A stretch of 64,000 nucleotides of DNA from QVMG01 sp032073245 (GTDB lineage: Bacteria; Bacteroidota; Bacteroidia; Bacteroidales; Tannerellaceae): assembly GCA_032073245.1 (NCBI GenBank), contig DAMANX010000011.1, forward strand, positions 1 through 64,000. Reading direction: 5' to 3'. The notes beneath the pieces were generated by a model that did no database searches, was not told the origin of the DNA, and saw only the letters and a program-made list of their open reading frames with translations. Below, in pieces: positions 45,801-53,885 of this stretch (its first letter is position 1; each line of letters begins with the position of its first letter). The position numbers were made by a program, and so were the translations under genes.

Positions 45801-45889
45801 GGCCTTCCAGTATTCAGTTTGGAGGTAAAGATGGTAATACCTTGTTTATGACAGCTCGGTCTAAATTGTTTAATGTCCGGTTGAAATAA
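42866..45889 (+). CDS. Exported twin beta-helix plus beta-propeller protein (paralog 1)
   Basis: A 1007-residue secreted protein (signal peptide ends LQAVN). Two right-handed beta-helix domains of the Pectate_lyase_3/GH55-like type begin at about 45 (YNIKADGKMDVSDQLQAAI) and 380 (NIRDLGAKGDDETDDTKVF). This twin arrangement resembles GH55 exo-beta-1,3-glucanases. From about 725 an NHL/SMP-30-like beta-propeller follows (GFEFAEGIARDSKGNIYFSEQ). No catalytic residue could be assigned, so enzymatic activity is inferred only. A paralog lies at 48740-51721 on the other side of the GH9 gene. Confidence 0.82.
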   Translation: MNRLNVFLLGLFCLFGFFQLQAVNLESIYTQRPVDPEAFYFTPENYNIKADGKMDVSDQLQAAINQVRQERNFGILFIPEGKYKISKTIYIPGAVRLIGYGKKRPEFILAKNSPGYQEEVPNDKGKANYMFWFTGGLVQEGQAPRDAGAGTFYSAMSNVNLRIEDGNPHAVALRTHYAQHSFVSHIAVYIGKGKAGLFDVGNEMENVAFYGGDYGIYSTKASPGWQVMMVDSYFEGQRKAALRCQETGLAMVNIQVKNVPTVFDIDPNYADRLFVENSRFENVSGPAIVISNENNSNNQITLRNVDCSNVPVLAKYSRSNTDTKVSHKIYKIKSYEHGLQMDDIVSMPEYRTILDAEPIQKLPTAMVRDIPALPAMETWVNIRDLGAKGDDETDDTKVFQDAIDKYDNIYVPQGWYRFTETVKMKPNTRLIGLHPFGTQFRLAESTPAFSGFGAPKALLESSEGGANIFNGIGINTGAYNYRAVGVKWMANADSYLNDVKFVGGHGGMSKPRPGQAPAQRNYNQGASRISSPTNPVSASGMDLAWDNQYWSFWVTNNGGGTIKDVWTATTYATSGLYVNNTTTPGRIYAMSLEHHVRNEARFKNVANWKVYCFQLEEESREGTECQPIEMEGCKDITFANLYMFRVIRINEPYHNSIRIWENCENIEFLNLHNYSQIKYTTDVPLYDINKDIEVRPWELQKLIVTGKEPRRIPLTNEIGKVQQLAAGFEFAEGIARDSKGNIYFSEQRFRRVYRWSVETNTISLVSDFPWEPMSLACDTQDNLLVIFRYKAQPGYMIDGKQETPMTYPDTRGTSFAGYGNNAYETRVYSVDPANPEETIKALPKVPMGSVKNVHKALYPSNRWRDFHDFNTVVMFKPELCFVAPDGKTIIPNQYDLTRSSSVLEAYPGKPFYASDEYDKRMVKMDVAQDGTLSNLKYFVEWGEFGSAVDKEGNLYVADGNIYIFDKDGKQKGIINVPERPSSIQFGGKDGNTLFMTARSKLFNVRLK

Positions 45890-45902
45890 ATTTTAGATAA
45901 AG

Positions 45903-46048
45903 AGGCTGACTAAAAAGTCCAAAAGAAAAAATGAAACACAGAGACACAGAGAACACAGAGTTTTTATTGTGTTGATAGGAAGGAATCTAATCTCCGTGTT
46001 CTCTGTGTCTCTGTGTTTAGCTCTTTGCATTGATTTTTTAGTCAGCCT
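45903..46048. repeat. Nested inverted repeats after paralog 1
   Basis: Outer perfect 14-nt arms AGGCTGACTAAAAA (45903-45916) and its complement (46035-46048) enclose 27-nt inner arms (45934-45960, 45992-46018; core ACACAGAGACACAGAG) with one mismatch. The inner arms match the type at 31228-31320. The outer arms could be a terminator into which the inner repeat was inserted. Confidence 0.8.
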
Positions 46049-46062
46049 TTTTGCTATTCTAT

Positions 46063-46070
46063 TATATTTG
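46063..46070 (+). promoter_or_regulatory. -7 box for the GH9 gene
   Basis: The word TATATTTG fits TAnnTTTG, 21 nt before the ATG at 46092. With the hairpin just upstream, it suggests the GH9 gene has its own promoter. Confidence 0.45.
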
Positions 46071-46091
46071 TGTTTTTAATTAGAATAAGAT

Positions 46092-48410
46092 ATGAAGCCA
46101 CTCCTGTTTTTAATTCCCAGCATTTTAATTTTATTTTGTGCCTCCTCATGTGTAAATACAACGGAGAATGAAAAACAACCGGATATTCCGGCAATGCCAA
46201 TGGTTATGCCTTATGAAAACACATTGGAATATACGTGGTCTCAAAAAGAAGTTCTGAACTCTAAACTACTCTCGGATGCCGAATCAATAGGTGCATGGGA
46301 GCATAGCGGAGCTTATGGAACTTTGACTTTATCTAAAGAAAGAGCATACAAGGGTGAATCTTCTCTTTTAATCACTTCACCAACCAAGGGGGCTTCTAAT
46401 CCTCCGGGAGGCAGGCCATGGGGTGTATCGGGGGCTTTTTATAAAGTAGATAATGAGGATTGGACAGATTGGAATAGGATTTCTTTTTGGATATATCCTG
46501 ATCTGCCGGGATTTAAAGTGGTATCGATCAATACGATTTTTTTTAATGACGGGGAAGATAAGGTGCCCGATGTTAAGAATGGGCACAATTTTCAGGTGTT
46601 GGAAAACCAGAAATGGAATAAGGTCTATTGGGAAATCGAACATCTGGGTAGAGAAAAAGTGACAGGTTTTGTTATTCAATATAGATTACAAGGTAATGAA
46701 CCGGGAGCAACAGATACGGCACGGTATTTTATTGACGAGGTATATTTTGAGAAAGTAGAACCTGACCATTTTGAAGGATGGGATGTCCAATCAGGCGAAA
46801 TAGCATACAATCATTCCGGTTACGTGACAGGGTTACTCAAAACAGCGATTACTCCTGATCCTTCAGCTAAAACTTTCTCTTTGATAAATGAAGAGTCGGG
46901 TGCTAAGGTTTTGGAAGGCTCAGTTGAATCAAGGAATACTCCTTTAGGTACTTTTCAGGTAATAGATTTTACACAGTTTAATACGGCTGGAACATATATT
47001 TTAGAGGCCGGAAAGCTCAGAACAAAACCATTTAGAATCAATTCCTTTACTGAAGTATATAGAAGCTCGATTATTAAAACAATCAATCATTTTTACACAC
47101 AGCGTTGTGGGTATGCGATTGATGGGATTCATGATGCCTGCCATCTCGATTGGCTCTGTCATCATGGTGATCTGTCGGTGAATATTCATGGAGGATGGCA
47201 TGACGCAGGAGACGTTTCACAAGGATTAGGGAATACCGCTGAAGGAGCTTACGCTATGATGGTTTTGGCTGAAAAATTGAAAAAGTCAGATCCTACTCTG
47301 GCAGATCGTTTATTAGAAGAAGCAAGATGGGGTGTTGCATGGGTAATGAAGACTCGTTTTGGTGACGGATATAGAAATACCTGGGCTACGAAAGATATGT
47401 GGACAGATGATATTATAGGATCCAGTGATGATTATCAGAGTCGTGCATCAAGTGGTGCACAACCAAATTTTGTGTCTGCCATAACAGAAGCTACAGCATC
47501 AATTGCATTTAAAACTAAAGATATATTCTTCTCTGATTATGCTTTAAAATGTGCCAGAGAAGATTTTGATTTTGCGGCAGAAAAAATTCAACCACTAATG
47601 GCCGTAGATTTAGCCGGAGTTGCATTACATGCAGCTCTGGCTCTCTATGAAGCTACCTCAGAAGAAAAATATAAAGAGGCAGCGATAAAATATGCTGATT
47701 ATATAGTTACGTGTCAGCAGCAGACTGATCTTGATTCTGATGTGGCATTAAAAGGCTTTTTCTATCGTGATTCGAAAAAAGAAACTATTCTTCACTATCC
47801 ACACAGGGGGAATGAACATAATGTTGTCGTTGGATTAACAAAGATCTGTCGATTGATACCGGACAATGCTGAATGGAAAAAGGCTTTACAATTGTATGCT
47901 GAGTACTATAAAGGAATAGCGGAATATACAGCTCCGTATTATATGATCCCAGCTGGAGTTTATGATTTATCTAAGGCGCGGGATGAAGTAGAAACTGAGC
48001 AGATTAAACAAGGCATAAGGCTGAATGACCGGTATTATATTAAAAGATTCCCCGTATGGGGTGAATTCCGGGGAAATAGCGGGATTATCCTGACACAATC
48101 CAAAGGATTGGCAGAGGTGGCGAATTTACTAAATGATAAAGAACTTCAGAATCTTGCTTATCATCAGCTGGAATGGCATCTGGGGAAGAACCCGTTTGCT
48201 CAAAGCCTGATGTATGGTGAAGGCTATCGTTATGCAGGACAATATAGTGTTATGAGTGGAAACCTCGTAGGCGGCCTTCCTGTGGGAGTACAAACCCACT
48301 TTAACAGAGATTTACCATACTGGCCTGCAGAGAACTGTCATAACTGGAAAGAGATATGGGTGCACCCGTCTGCTATTTGGCTGTTATTGATGGCTGACTT
48401 TATTGAATGA
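46092..48410 (+). CDS. Glycoside hydrolase family 9 lipoprotein
   Basis: A 772-residue exported protein with lipobox ASSC (Cys about 20). An N-terminal carbohydrate-binding-like beta-sandwich (about 60-225) is followed by a CelD_N Ig-like domain (about 235-325, NHSGYVTGLLKTAI) and the GH9 (alpha/alpha)6 barrel (about 330-772). The catalytic DAGD is at 371-374 in HGGWHDAGDVSQ. NSGIILTQSKGLAEVANLL, the HLGKNPFAQS segment and the C-terminal NWKEIWVHPSAIW (probable acid Glu) agree with the family. GH9 enzymes cut beta-glucans. The substrate here is not proven. Confidence 0.88.
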   Translation: MKPLLFLIPSILILFCASSCVNTTENEKQPDIPAMPMVMPYENTLEYTWSQKEVLNSKLLSDAESIGAWEHSGAYGTLTLSKERAYKGESSLLITSPTKGASNPPGGRPWGVSGAFYKVDNEDWTDWNRISFWIYPDLPGFKVVSINTIFFNDGEDKVPDVKNGHNFQVLENQKWNKVYWEIEHLGREKVTGFVIQYRLQGNEPGATDTARYFIDEVYFEKVEPDHFEGWDVQSGEIAYNHSGYVTGLLKTAITPDPSAKTFSLINEESGAKVLEGSVESRNTPLGTFQVIDFTQFNTAGTYILEAGKLRTKPFRINSFTEVYRSSIIKTINHFYTQRCGYAIDGIHDACHLDWLCHHGDLSVNIHGGWHDAGDVSQGLGNTAEGAYAMMVLAEKLKKSDPTLADRLLEEARWGVAWVMKTRFGDGYRNTWATKDMWTDDIIGSSDDYQSRASSGAQPNFVSAITEATASIAFKTKDIFFSDYALKCAREDFDFAAEKIQPLMAVDLAGVALHAALALYEATSEEKYKEAAIKYADYIVTCQQQTDLDSDVALKGFFYRDSKKETILHYPHRGNEHNVVVGLTKICRLIPDNAEWKKALQLYAEYYKGIAEYTAPYYMIPAGVYDLSKARDEVETEQIKQGIRLNDRYYIKRFPVWGEFRGNSGIILTQSKGLAEVANLLNDKELQNLAYHQLEWHLGKNPFAQSLMYGEGYRYAGQYSVMSGNLVGGLPVGVQTHFNRDLPYWPAENCHNWKEIWVHPSAIWLLLMADFIE

Positions 48411-48739
48411 TAATATTTCCTAAGTTGATATATTTTTGTATTAAAGGATAAATTTGAGAAGCCCTCTTTTTCTTATGATGTTCTGGACTGCTTAATAGAA
48501 TAAGATGCTGTGCTTTTTAGTGTCCGACAACTGTCAGTCGGCTGTTCGACATCTGTCAAACAGCTGTCTGACAATTGTCGAACAGCTGACCGACAGTTGT
48601 CGGACACATCAGAGATAAGCTCTTTATTGAATTAATTATTTGTAAATGGTTAATTAAAGCTGAGCTTGTTGCCATTACAATAGAACAAAACTTGAATGTA
48701 TTTAATAGTTTACATATTTATAAACTCAATCATAGAACC
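48411..48739. other. 329-nt gap between GH9 and paralog 2
   Basis: No gene is seen. It holds the 22-nt array at 48521-48608. The remainder is AT-rich with no convincing promoter. Confidence 0.65.
48521..48608. repeat. Tandem 22-nt array (GACAAYTGTC), four exact periods
   Basis: Units start at 48521, 48543, 48565 and 48587, exactly 22 nt apart. Each contains a near-palindrome GACAnnTGTC (centres 48530.5, 48552.5, 48574.5 and 48596.5; GACAATTGTC is perfect). CAGCTG words sit at the junctions. The whole array is also near-symmetric and could fold into one long hairpin. Confidence 0.9.
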
Positions 48740-51721
48740 ATGAAACGATTAGTATTGATTTTAGTAGCTGTTTGCAGTGTTCTGAGCCTTCAGGCAAATG
48801 ACGGCTCCGTTTATACGCAACGGCCGGAAGATCCGGAAGCATTTTACTTTACGCCGGAAAATTATAATATCAAAGCCGATGGCAAAATGGATGTATCCGA
48901 TGCATTACAATTGGCAATCAATCAGGTGAAGAAAGAAAAAAACTTTGGTATATTGTTTATACCTGAAGGAAAGTACCTGATCAGTAAAACGATCCATGTT
49001 CCTAATGCCATTCGCTTGATTGGATATGGAAAAAATAGGCCCGAAATAATTCTGGGAAGGAATACTCCCGGATATCAGGATAAACAAAATTATATGATTT
49101 GGTTTACTGGAGGCTTGGTTGAACAAGGCCAGGAGCCCCGGGATGCGGGAGCCGGAACTTTTTATAGTGCCTTATCCAATATCAATATGCGTATTGAAAA
49201 AGGAAATCCACAGGCAGTAGCTATACGTTCTCACTTTGCGCAGCATAGTTTCATAAATCATTGTATTATAAATATTGGAGAAGGTAAAGCAGGTATTTAT
49301 GATGTAGGAAACGAAATAGAAAACATGAAATTTTACGGCGGTGATTATGGTATCAATTCAGGAAGGCCATCTCCCGGTTGGCCCATGATGATGACCGACT
49401 GTTCTTTTGAAGGACAACGTAAATCAGCTATTCTGACACGGGATGTAGGGTTTGCTATAGTAAATATGTATGCAAAAAATGTTCCGGTTGTTCTCGAGAT
49501 GCAGGAAAACACAATGGATCGTCTTCATATAGAAAGTTCTTATTTTGAGAATGTTTCTAAAGCCGCTATTATCGTTAGTACGGAAGAAAACTCTTTCTCT
49601 CAATTAAACTTATTGGATGTTTATTGTAAGAATGTTCCTTTATTGGTTCAATACCTGCAGAGTGGTAAAAAGGTTGAAGTAAAAGACAAACAATACCGGG
49701 TAAAAGATTTTACATACGGATTGGTAATGGATGATATGCGTAGTCCTTCTGTATATAAGACTATTAGTGAAATAGAACCTCTTGTGAAATTCCCAGTACG
49801 TCCTGCAAACGATGTACCTGCCCTTCCTTTGATGGATACCTGGGTGAATATTCGTGACCTGGGGGCGAAAGGAGATGGAGAAACAGATGATACAAAAGTT
49901 TTCCAGGATGCCATTGCTAAGCATAAAAATATATATGTACCACAGGGCTGGTATCGGTTTACGGAAACATTAAAAATGTCTCCCGGAACAAAACTGATCG
50001 GTTTACATCCTTTTGCGACACAATTTATTCTCAAAGAAAGTGAAGCTGCTTTTAGTGGGTTTGGAACACCAAAACCTATACTTGAATCTTCTGCCGGAGG
50101 TGACGATATTGTGAATGGTATTGGAATGAATACCGGAGCATATAATTATCGGGCAGTCGGGTTAAAATGGATGGCTAATGAGCATTCGATGATAAACGAT
50201 GTGAAATTTGTAGGAGGACATGGAACCATGAGAAAACCAGATCCTAATCAAACTACTCAATCCTATCGTCAGAATCAAGGAAGACGTATTAGTTCCCCGT
50301 CATCTCCCGTAACTGCTGTTGGAAAAGATCTGGCATGGGATAATCAATATTGGAGTTTATGGGTTACTAACAATGGTGGTGGAACCATTAAAGACGTTTG
50401 GACAGCATCATCCTATGCAGCCAGTGGTTTTTATGTAAGTAATACCTCAACCTCGGGGCGTGTATATGCTATGTCATTAGAACACCATGTAAGAAATGAA
50501 GCTCGTTTTGAGAATGTTTCCAACTGGAAAGTATACGCCTTCCAATTTGAAGAAGAAGGTACGGAAGGGCCGGATTGTAAGATGTTGGAAATATCAAACA
50601 GTAAAAACCTTATGTTTGCAAACCTATGGATGTATCGTGTGATACGTGCATATTTGCCGCAGGAATTTGGTATACGTATATGGAACAGTGAGAATATCGA
50701 ATTCCGTAACGTACACAATTATACCCAGATACTACCGGTAATTGAAATTCCTGTATTTGATGTTAATAAAGAAATACCTATTTATGAGTGGGATTTTGCC
50801 CGTTTAAATATTACTGGAAAAGAAAAAACTAACCGGCAAATAAACAATAGTCCGGGAGTTTTCAATAAACTGGCAGATGGTTTTGAGTTTGCTGCTGGAG
50901 CGACATCCGACAGTAAAGGAAATGTTTATTTCGTAGAAAACCGATTGAAGAAAGTTTATAAATGGTCGGTAGAAACCAACACATTATCATTATTAACCGA
51001 CTATCCATGGAAACCCTTTACATTGGCTACAGATACAAAAGATAACCTATTGGTTATATTCCGTTATGATCCTCAACCCGGATATCTGGTAAACGGTACT
51101 CAAGAGACAGTTCCTCGTTTGCCTGACGATAACCCTATGTATAGTGGTTGGGGCAATAGTGGCTGGGCTGCATGGGGTTATTCTATAGACCCTAATAATC
51201 CGGATGAAACAATGAAGCCATTAGAAAGAGTGGCTACAAATTCTGTTCAGAATGTGCAGAGAATAATTTATCCTTCCAGTCGTTGGAGAAGTGATTTTGA
51301 TAAAGTCGTTGTTAGTATGCCTGAGAATAGTTTCATAGCTCCTGATGGAGTTACTATAATTCCGGAAACATACGACTTATCACGTTCTGCCGCTTTATCT
51401 TCTGTCACTCCGGGTCAGAAAGAACCTTTCTATGTGGCAAAGGAAAGCAATAAAAGTACCGTGAAGCTGGATGTTATGGCTGATGGGCGTTTAACAAATA
51501 TGCAAGAGGCCTATCCACAAGGGCAATATAGTAATGTAGTTGATAAAGATGGAAATCTGTATATTGCAGACGGACACATCTATGTGTATGATAAGAATGG
51601 AAAGGAGATAAAACGTTACACCCCGGAAGAACGTCCTATCTCTTTAACTATAGGAGGAAAAGACAAGAACACTCTTTTTGTAACAACAACAAAATCTCTT
51701 TATAGTATAAGACTTAAGTAG
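48740..51721 (+). CDS. Exported twin beta-helix plus beta-propeller protein (paralog 2)
   Basis: A 993-residue paralog of the protein at 42866-45889, alike along its whole length (shared phrases EAFYFTPENYNIKADGKMD, VNIRDLGAKGDGETDD, RYDPQPGYLVNGTQET versus its counterpart). The start is taken at MKRLVLILVAVCS, which opens a signal peptide. An upstream in-frame Met at 48692 lacks one. The beta-helix domains begin at about 45 and 370, the propeller at about 715. It diverges from paralog 1 in many surface residues, suggesting a different ligand or step on the same glycan. Confidence 0.82.
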   Translation: MKRLVLILVAVCSVLSLQANDGSVYTQRPEDPEAFYFTPENYNIKADGKMDVSDALQLAINQVKKEKNFGILFIPEGKYLISKTIHVPNAIRLIGYGKNRPEIILGRNTPGYQDKQNYMIWFTGGLVEQGQEPRDAGAGTFYSALSNINMRIEKGNPQAVAIRSHFAQHSFINHCIINIGEGKAGIYDVGNEIENMKFYGGDYGINSGRPSPGWPMMMTDCSFEGQRKSAILTRDVGFAIVNMYAKNVPVVLEMQENTMDRLHIESSYFENVSKAAIIVSTEENSFSQLNLLDVYCKNVPLLVQYLQSGKKVEVKDKQYRVKDFTYGLVMDDMRSPSVYKTISEIEPLVKFPVRPANDVPALPLMDTWVNIRDLGAKGDGETDDTKVFQDAIAKHKNIYVPQGWYRFTETLKMSPGTKLIGLHPFATQFILKESEAAFSGFGTPKPILESSAGGDDIVNGIGMNTGAYNYRAVGLKWMANEHSMINDVKFVGGHGTMRKPDPNQTTQSYRQNQGRRISSPSSPVTAVGKDLAWDNQYWSLWVTNNGGGTIKDVWTASSYAASGFYVSNTSTSGRVYAMSLEHHVRNEARFENVSNWKVYAFQFEEEGTEGPDCKMLEISNSKNLMFANLWMYRVIRAYLPQEFGIRIWNSENIEFRNVHNYTQILPVIEIPVFDVNKEIPIYEWDFARLNITGKEKTNRQINNSPGVFNKLADGFEFAAGATSDSKGNVYFVENRLKKVYKWSVETNTLSLLTDYPWKPFTLATDTKDNLLVIFRYDPQPGYLVNGTQETVPRLPDDNPMYSGWGNSGWAAWGYSIDPNNPDETMKPLERVATNSVQNVQRIIYPSSRWRSDFDKVVVSMPENSFIAPDGVTIIPETYDLSRSAALSSVTPGQKEPFYVAKESNKSTVKLDVMADGRLTNMQEAYPQGQYSNVVDKDGNLYIADGHIYVYDKNGKEIKRYTPEERPISLTIGGKDKNTLFVTTTKSLYSIRLK

Positions 51722-52036
51722 GAGAGTTTTGTGAATTATATAAAATGCTGGTGGAATGAATTGAAGGTATGAATTTCAATCGTTCCGCTAGTATTTTGTT
51801 GTGTGTGAATTAAGAAAATCTATTTTTGAGATTTTAATGTTAATTATTGATATATTGTTTTTGTAAACAATTAATATACTTGTTGTTATCGTGGTTTTTT
51901 AGATGGTATAATATTATTAAAAAATGTAATGAGTTAAATATTGAAAAGATAAGAATAAGTATTTTATAACTTCTATTCATAATTCTGGAACATAATTATA
52001 TCTTTGTCAGATAATTACTAATAAGCATTTATCGTT
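51722..52036. other. 315-nt AT-rich gap
   Basis: No gene is seen. A loose palindrome (ATTAATTATTGATA / AACAATTAATATA, about 51839-51881) and a predicted -7 box at 51999-52006 are the only features. It separates the PUL from the gene of unknown function downstream. Confidence 0.6.
51999..52006 (+). promoter_or_regulatory. -7 box for the acidic unknown protein gene
   Basis: The word TATCTTTG fits TAnnTTTG, 30 nt before the GTG at 52037, and so supports that start. Confidence 0.5.
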
Positions 52037-53470
52037 GTGACAAAAAAGAAATCAGCAAAAAAGGTAACCCTTCTATCCCCAGAAAAGTATATCCAAACAA
52101 AAGCGCGGACGCTACCGTTGAAAGAATGCCTGGTTATGAAGGATTGGAAGGAATTAGGGATTTCAAATGTAATTGTAGCTCGCCAACATGCATCCGGAAA
52201 TATTACGATGGGTGTTTATTTAGTCGATATTTATTGTTTAGGTGTAAAAGATACTCTTTATCGATATAATATTTCTGAAGTTGAATATCAAAGATTGAAA
52301 GATTCTTTTAGTGTCGCTGACACATTAGTTGAAATACCTTATGTAGAAGTTCATAATCTGATTTATGGAGCTGTAGCTTATGCTGAAGAATTAGGGATTC
52401 CTCCTCACAAAGATTTTAAGATCACAGAAAAGATACTGGAAGAAGACGATGATAATATCCCATTTATAGAAATGGAATTTGGGTCTGAAGGAAAGCCCTT
52501 GTTAATGGTTGATACTCTTTTGGAAGCAAGTAAATATACACCGGCGCTGGAAGCAAATGCCGTGGATGGATATGAATTATTTATTGATGAATTGAATGAA
52601 GATGAAGATGAAGAATTTTTTGATGATGAAAATGAGTCGATGGGATTCATGGAACGTGATTTAGAGGATGGGCTTGTTCACACAATTTATAATTATACCC
52701 CTCCGGAATATCCAACTGAATTAAATTTGGTACATGCTGAGTTGAACGATTTATATATACAAAAAAATAAGGTAAAATCTCCGGCAGAAATGTTTGCTAA
52801 GATCTTATCCTTACCTCATGAATCATTGATTGATGACCTGATACATATACTCCATGTGGAAATGGGGAAAATGGATGTGGGAGATACATGGGATCTGGAT
52901 GTGCCAAGCCCTGTAGTTTCTGTATTATTATTACTGGGTGAGTTGAAGGATGATCGGGCTTTTCCGGTTCTTCTGGAATTATTACGACAGGATGAGTTTT
53001 TTATGGAAATACATCTGGGTATGTATGTGGAAAAAACGCTACCCTTAACTATCTATTACCTGGGTAGAACTCATTTACCGGAACTTCTTGATTTTATGAA
53101 AGAGCCTGATCTGAATCCGATGTTACGTTTTACGGTAACAATGGGAGTGGCCTATATTGGCATTCATGAAAAAGAACGCAGAGGAGAAGTAATTAAATGG
53201 TATCATGACCTGATTCATTTTTATATTGATCATGCTACCGATCCTCATCATTTTGATGCAACACAGGTTTCTATGATGTTGTCTGACCTTGTTGATATAC
53301 GGGCCGTAGAATTAATACCGGATATTTCAAAATTGTTTGATGAAGCAGGACTTGATATACAATGGACCGGAGAGAAAGAAGAGGTGCTTAAGAAAATAGC
53401 TTTACCTCCGGGGCATACGCTCCATGACTATACTCTTTATAATATCGTAGAACGTTATAGTTTAATATAA
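52037..53470 (+). CDS. Acidic protein of unknown function (GTG start)
   Basis: A 477-residue soluble protein. The start codon is GTG: the N-terminus is Lys-rich (TKKKSAKK), and the first in-frame ATG would drop 33 residues, while the -7 box 30 nt upstream fits the GTG. The N-terminal ~200 residues have an alpha/beta look (DYILIVARQ-like: NVIVARQHASGNITMGVYLVD). A strongly acidic stretch follows (about 185-200, DELNEDEDEEFFDD). The C-terminal ~220 residues look like short helical repeats (HEAT-like). I do not recognise a functional family. It is separate from both the PUL and the kinase operon. Confidence 0.75.
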   Translation: MTKKKSAKKVTLLSPEKYIQTKARTLPLKECLVMKDWKELGISNVIVARQHASGNITMGVYLVDIYCLGVKDTLYRYNISEVEYQRLKDSFSVADTLVEIPYVEVHNLIYGAVAYAEELGIPPHKDFKITEKILEEDDDNIPFIEMEFGSEGKPLLMVDTLLEASKYTPALEANAVDGYELFIDELNEDEDEEFFDDENESMGFMERDLEDGLVHTIYNYTPPEYPTELNLVHAELNDLYIQKNKVKSPAEMFAKILSLPHESLIDDLIHILHVEMGKMDVGDTWDLDVPSPVVSVLLLLGELKDDRAFPVLLELLRQDEFFMEIHLGMYVEKTLPLTIYYLGRTHLPELLDFMKEPDLNPMLRFTVTMGVAYIGIHEKERRGEVIKWYHDLIHFYIDHATDPHHFDATQVSMMLSDLVDIRAVELIPDISKLFDEAGLDIQWTGEKEEVLKKIALPPGHTLHDYTLYNIVERYSLI

Positions 53471-53508
53471 ATAATATAGGTATTTGTAGGGAAGAAATTC
53501 CTGTTTTT

Positions 53509-53877
53509 CTATTTTGCTTTTTTGAGAGCATCATTTGCCCATTGCCTATATTTTTTTGTATTGTCTTCAGCTTCTTTAGCCCATTTCATGCGATTGTTAG
53601 CTTTATCCATAGCCTCTTTAGCCCAATTTTGCCGTGTAGAAGCTTTATTGTAATCACCTTTTCGTGAGTAATATTCAGCATCTTTTATATAACCTTGAGC
53701 CTGTTTATTATAATATTCGGCCTCATCCTGATAATCCTTTGCTTTCCTGAAATGATAATCTGCCTCATTATTATATTTTTTAGCTTGCTTAAAGTAATAA
53801 TCTTTATCCTGTGCAGATAAAGAGGATACGGCAAACATGAATATTATTGTTGTAAATATAAAATGATATATTTTCAT
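53509..53877 (-). CDS. Exported protein with seven 14-residue repeats
   Basis: A 122-residue protein. The start is taken at MKIYHFIF, which opens a signal peptide ending SLSAQ. A longer frame to 53970 would overlap the FHA gene. The mature part is seven tandem 14-residue repeats, first Tyr/Lys-type (YYFKQAKKYNNEAD, YHFRKAKDYQDEAE), later Trp-type (TRQNWAKEAMDKAN, NRMKWAKEAEDNTK). They should form an amphipathic helix or coiled coil. It is the last gene of the kinase operon, 8 nt after the FHA gene. No function is known. Confidence 0.72.
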   Translation of the reverse strand: MKIYHFIFTTIIFMFAVSSLSAQDKDYYFKQAKKYNNEADYHFRKAKDYQDEAEYYNKQAQGYIKDAEYYSRKGDYNKASTRQNWAKEAMDKANNRMKWAKEAEDNTKKYRQWANDALKKAK

Positions 53878-53885
53878 AGACGATC

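Noticed and set aside
48521..48608. CRISPR array
   Set aside because: Units are directly joined 22-nt repeats without spacers, and no cas gene is nearby. The same holds for the other four arrays.
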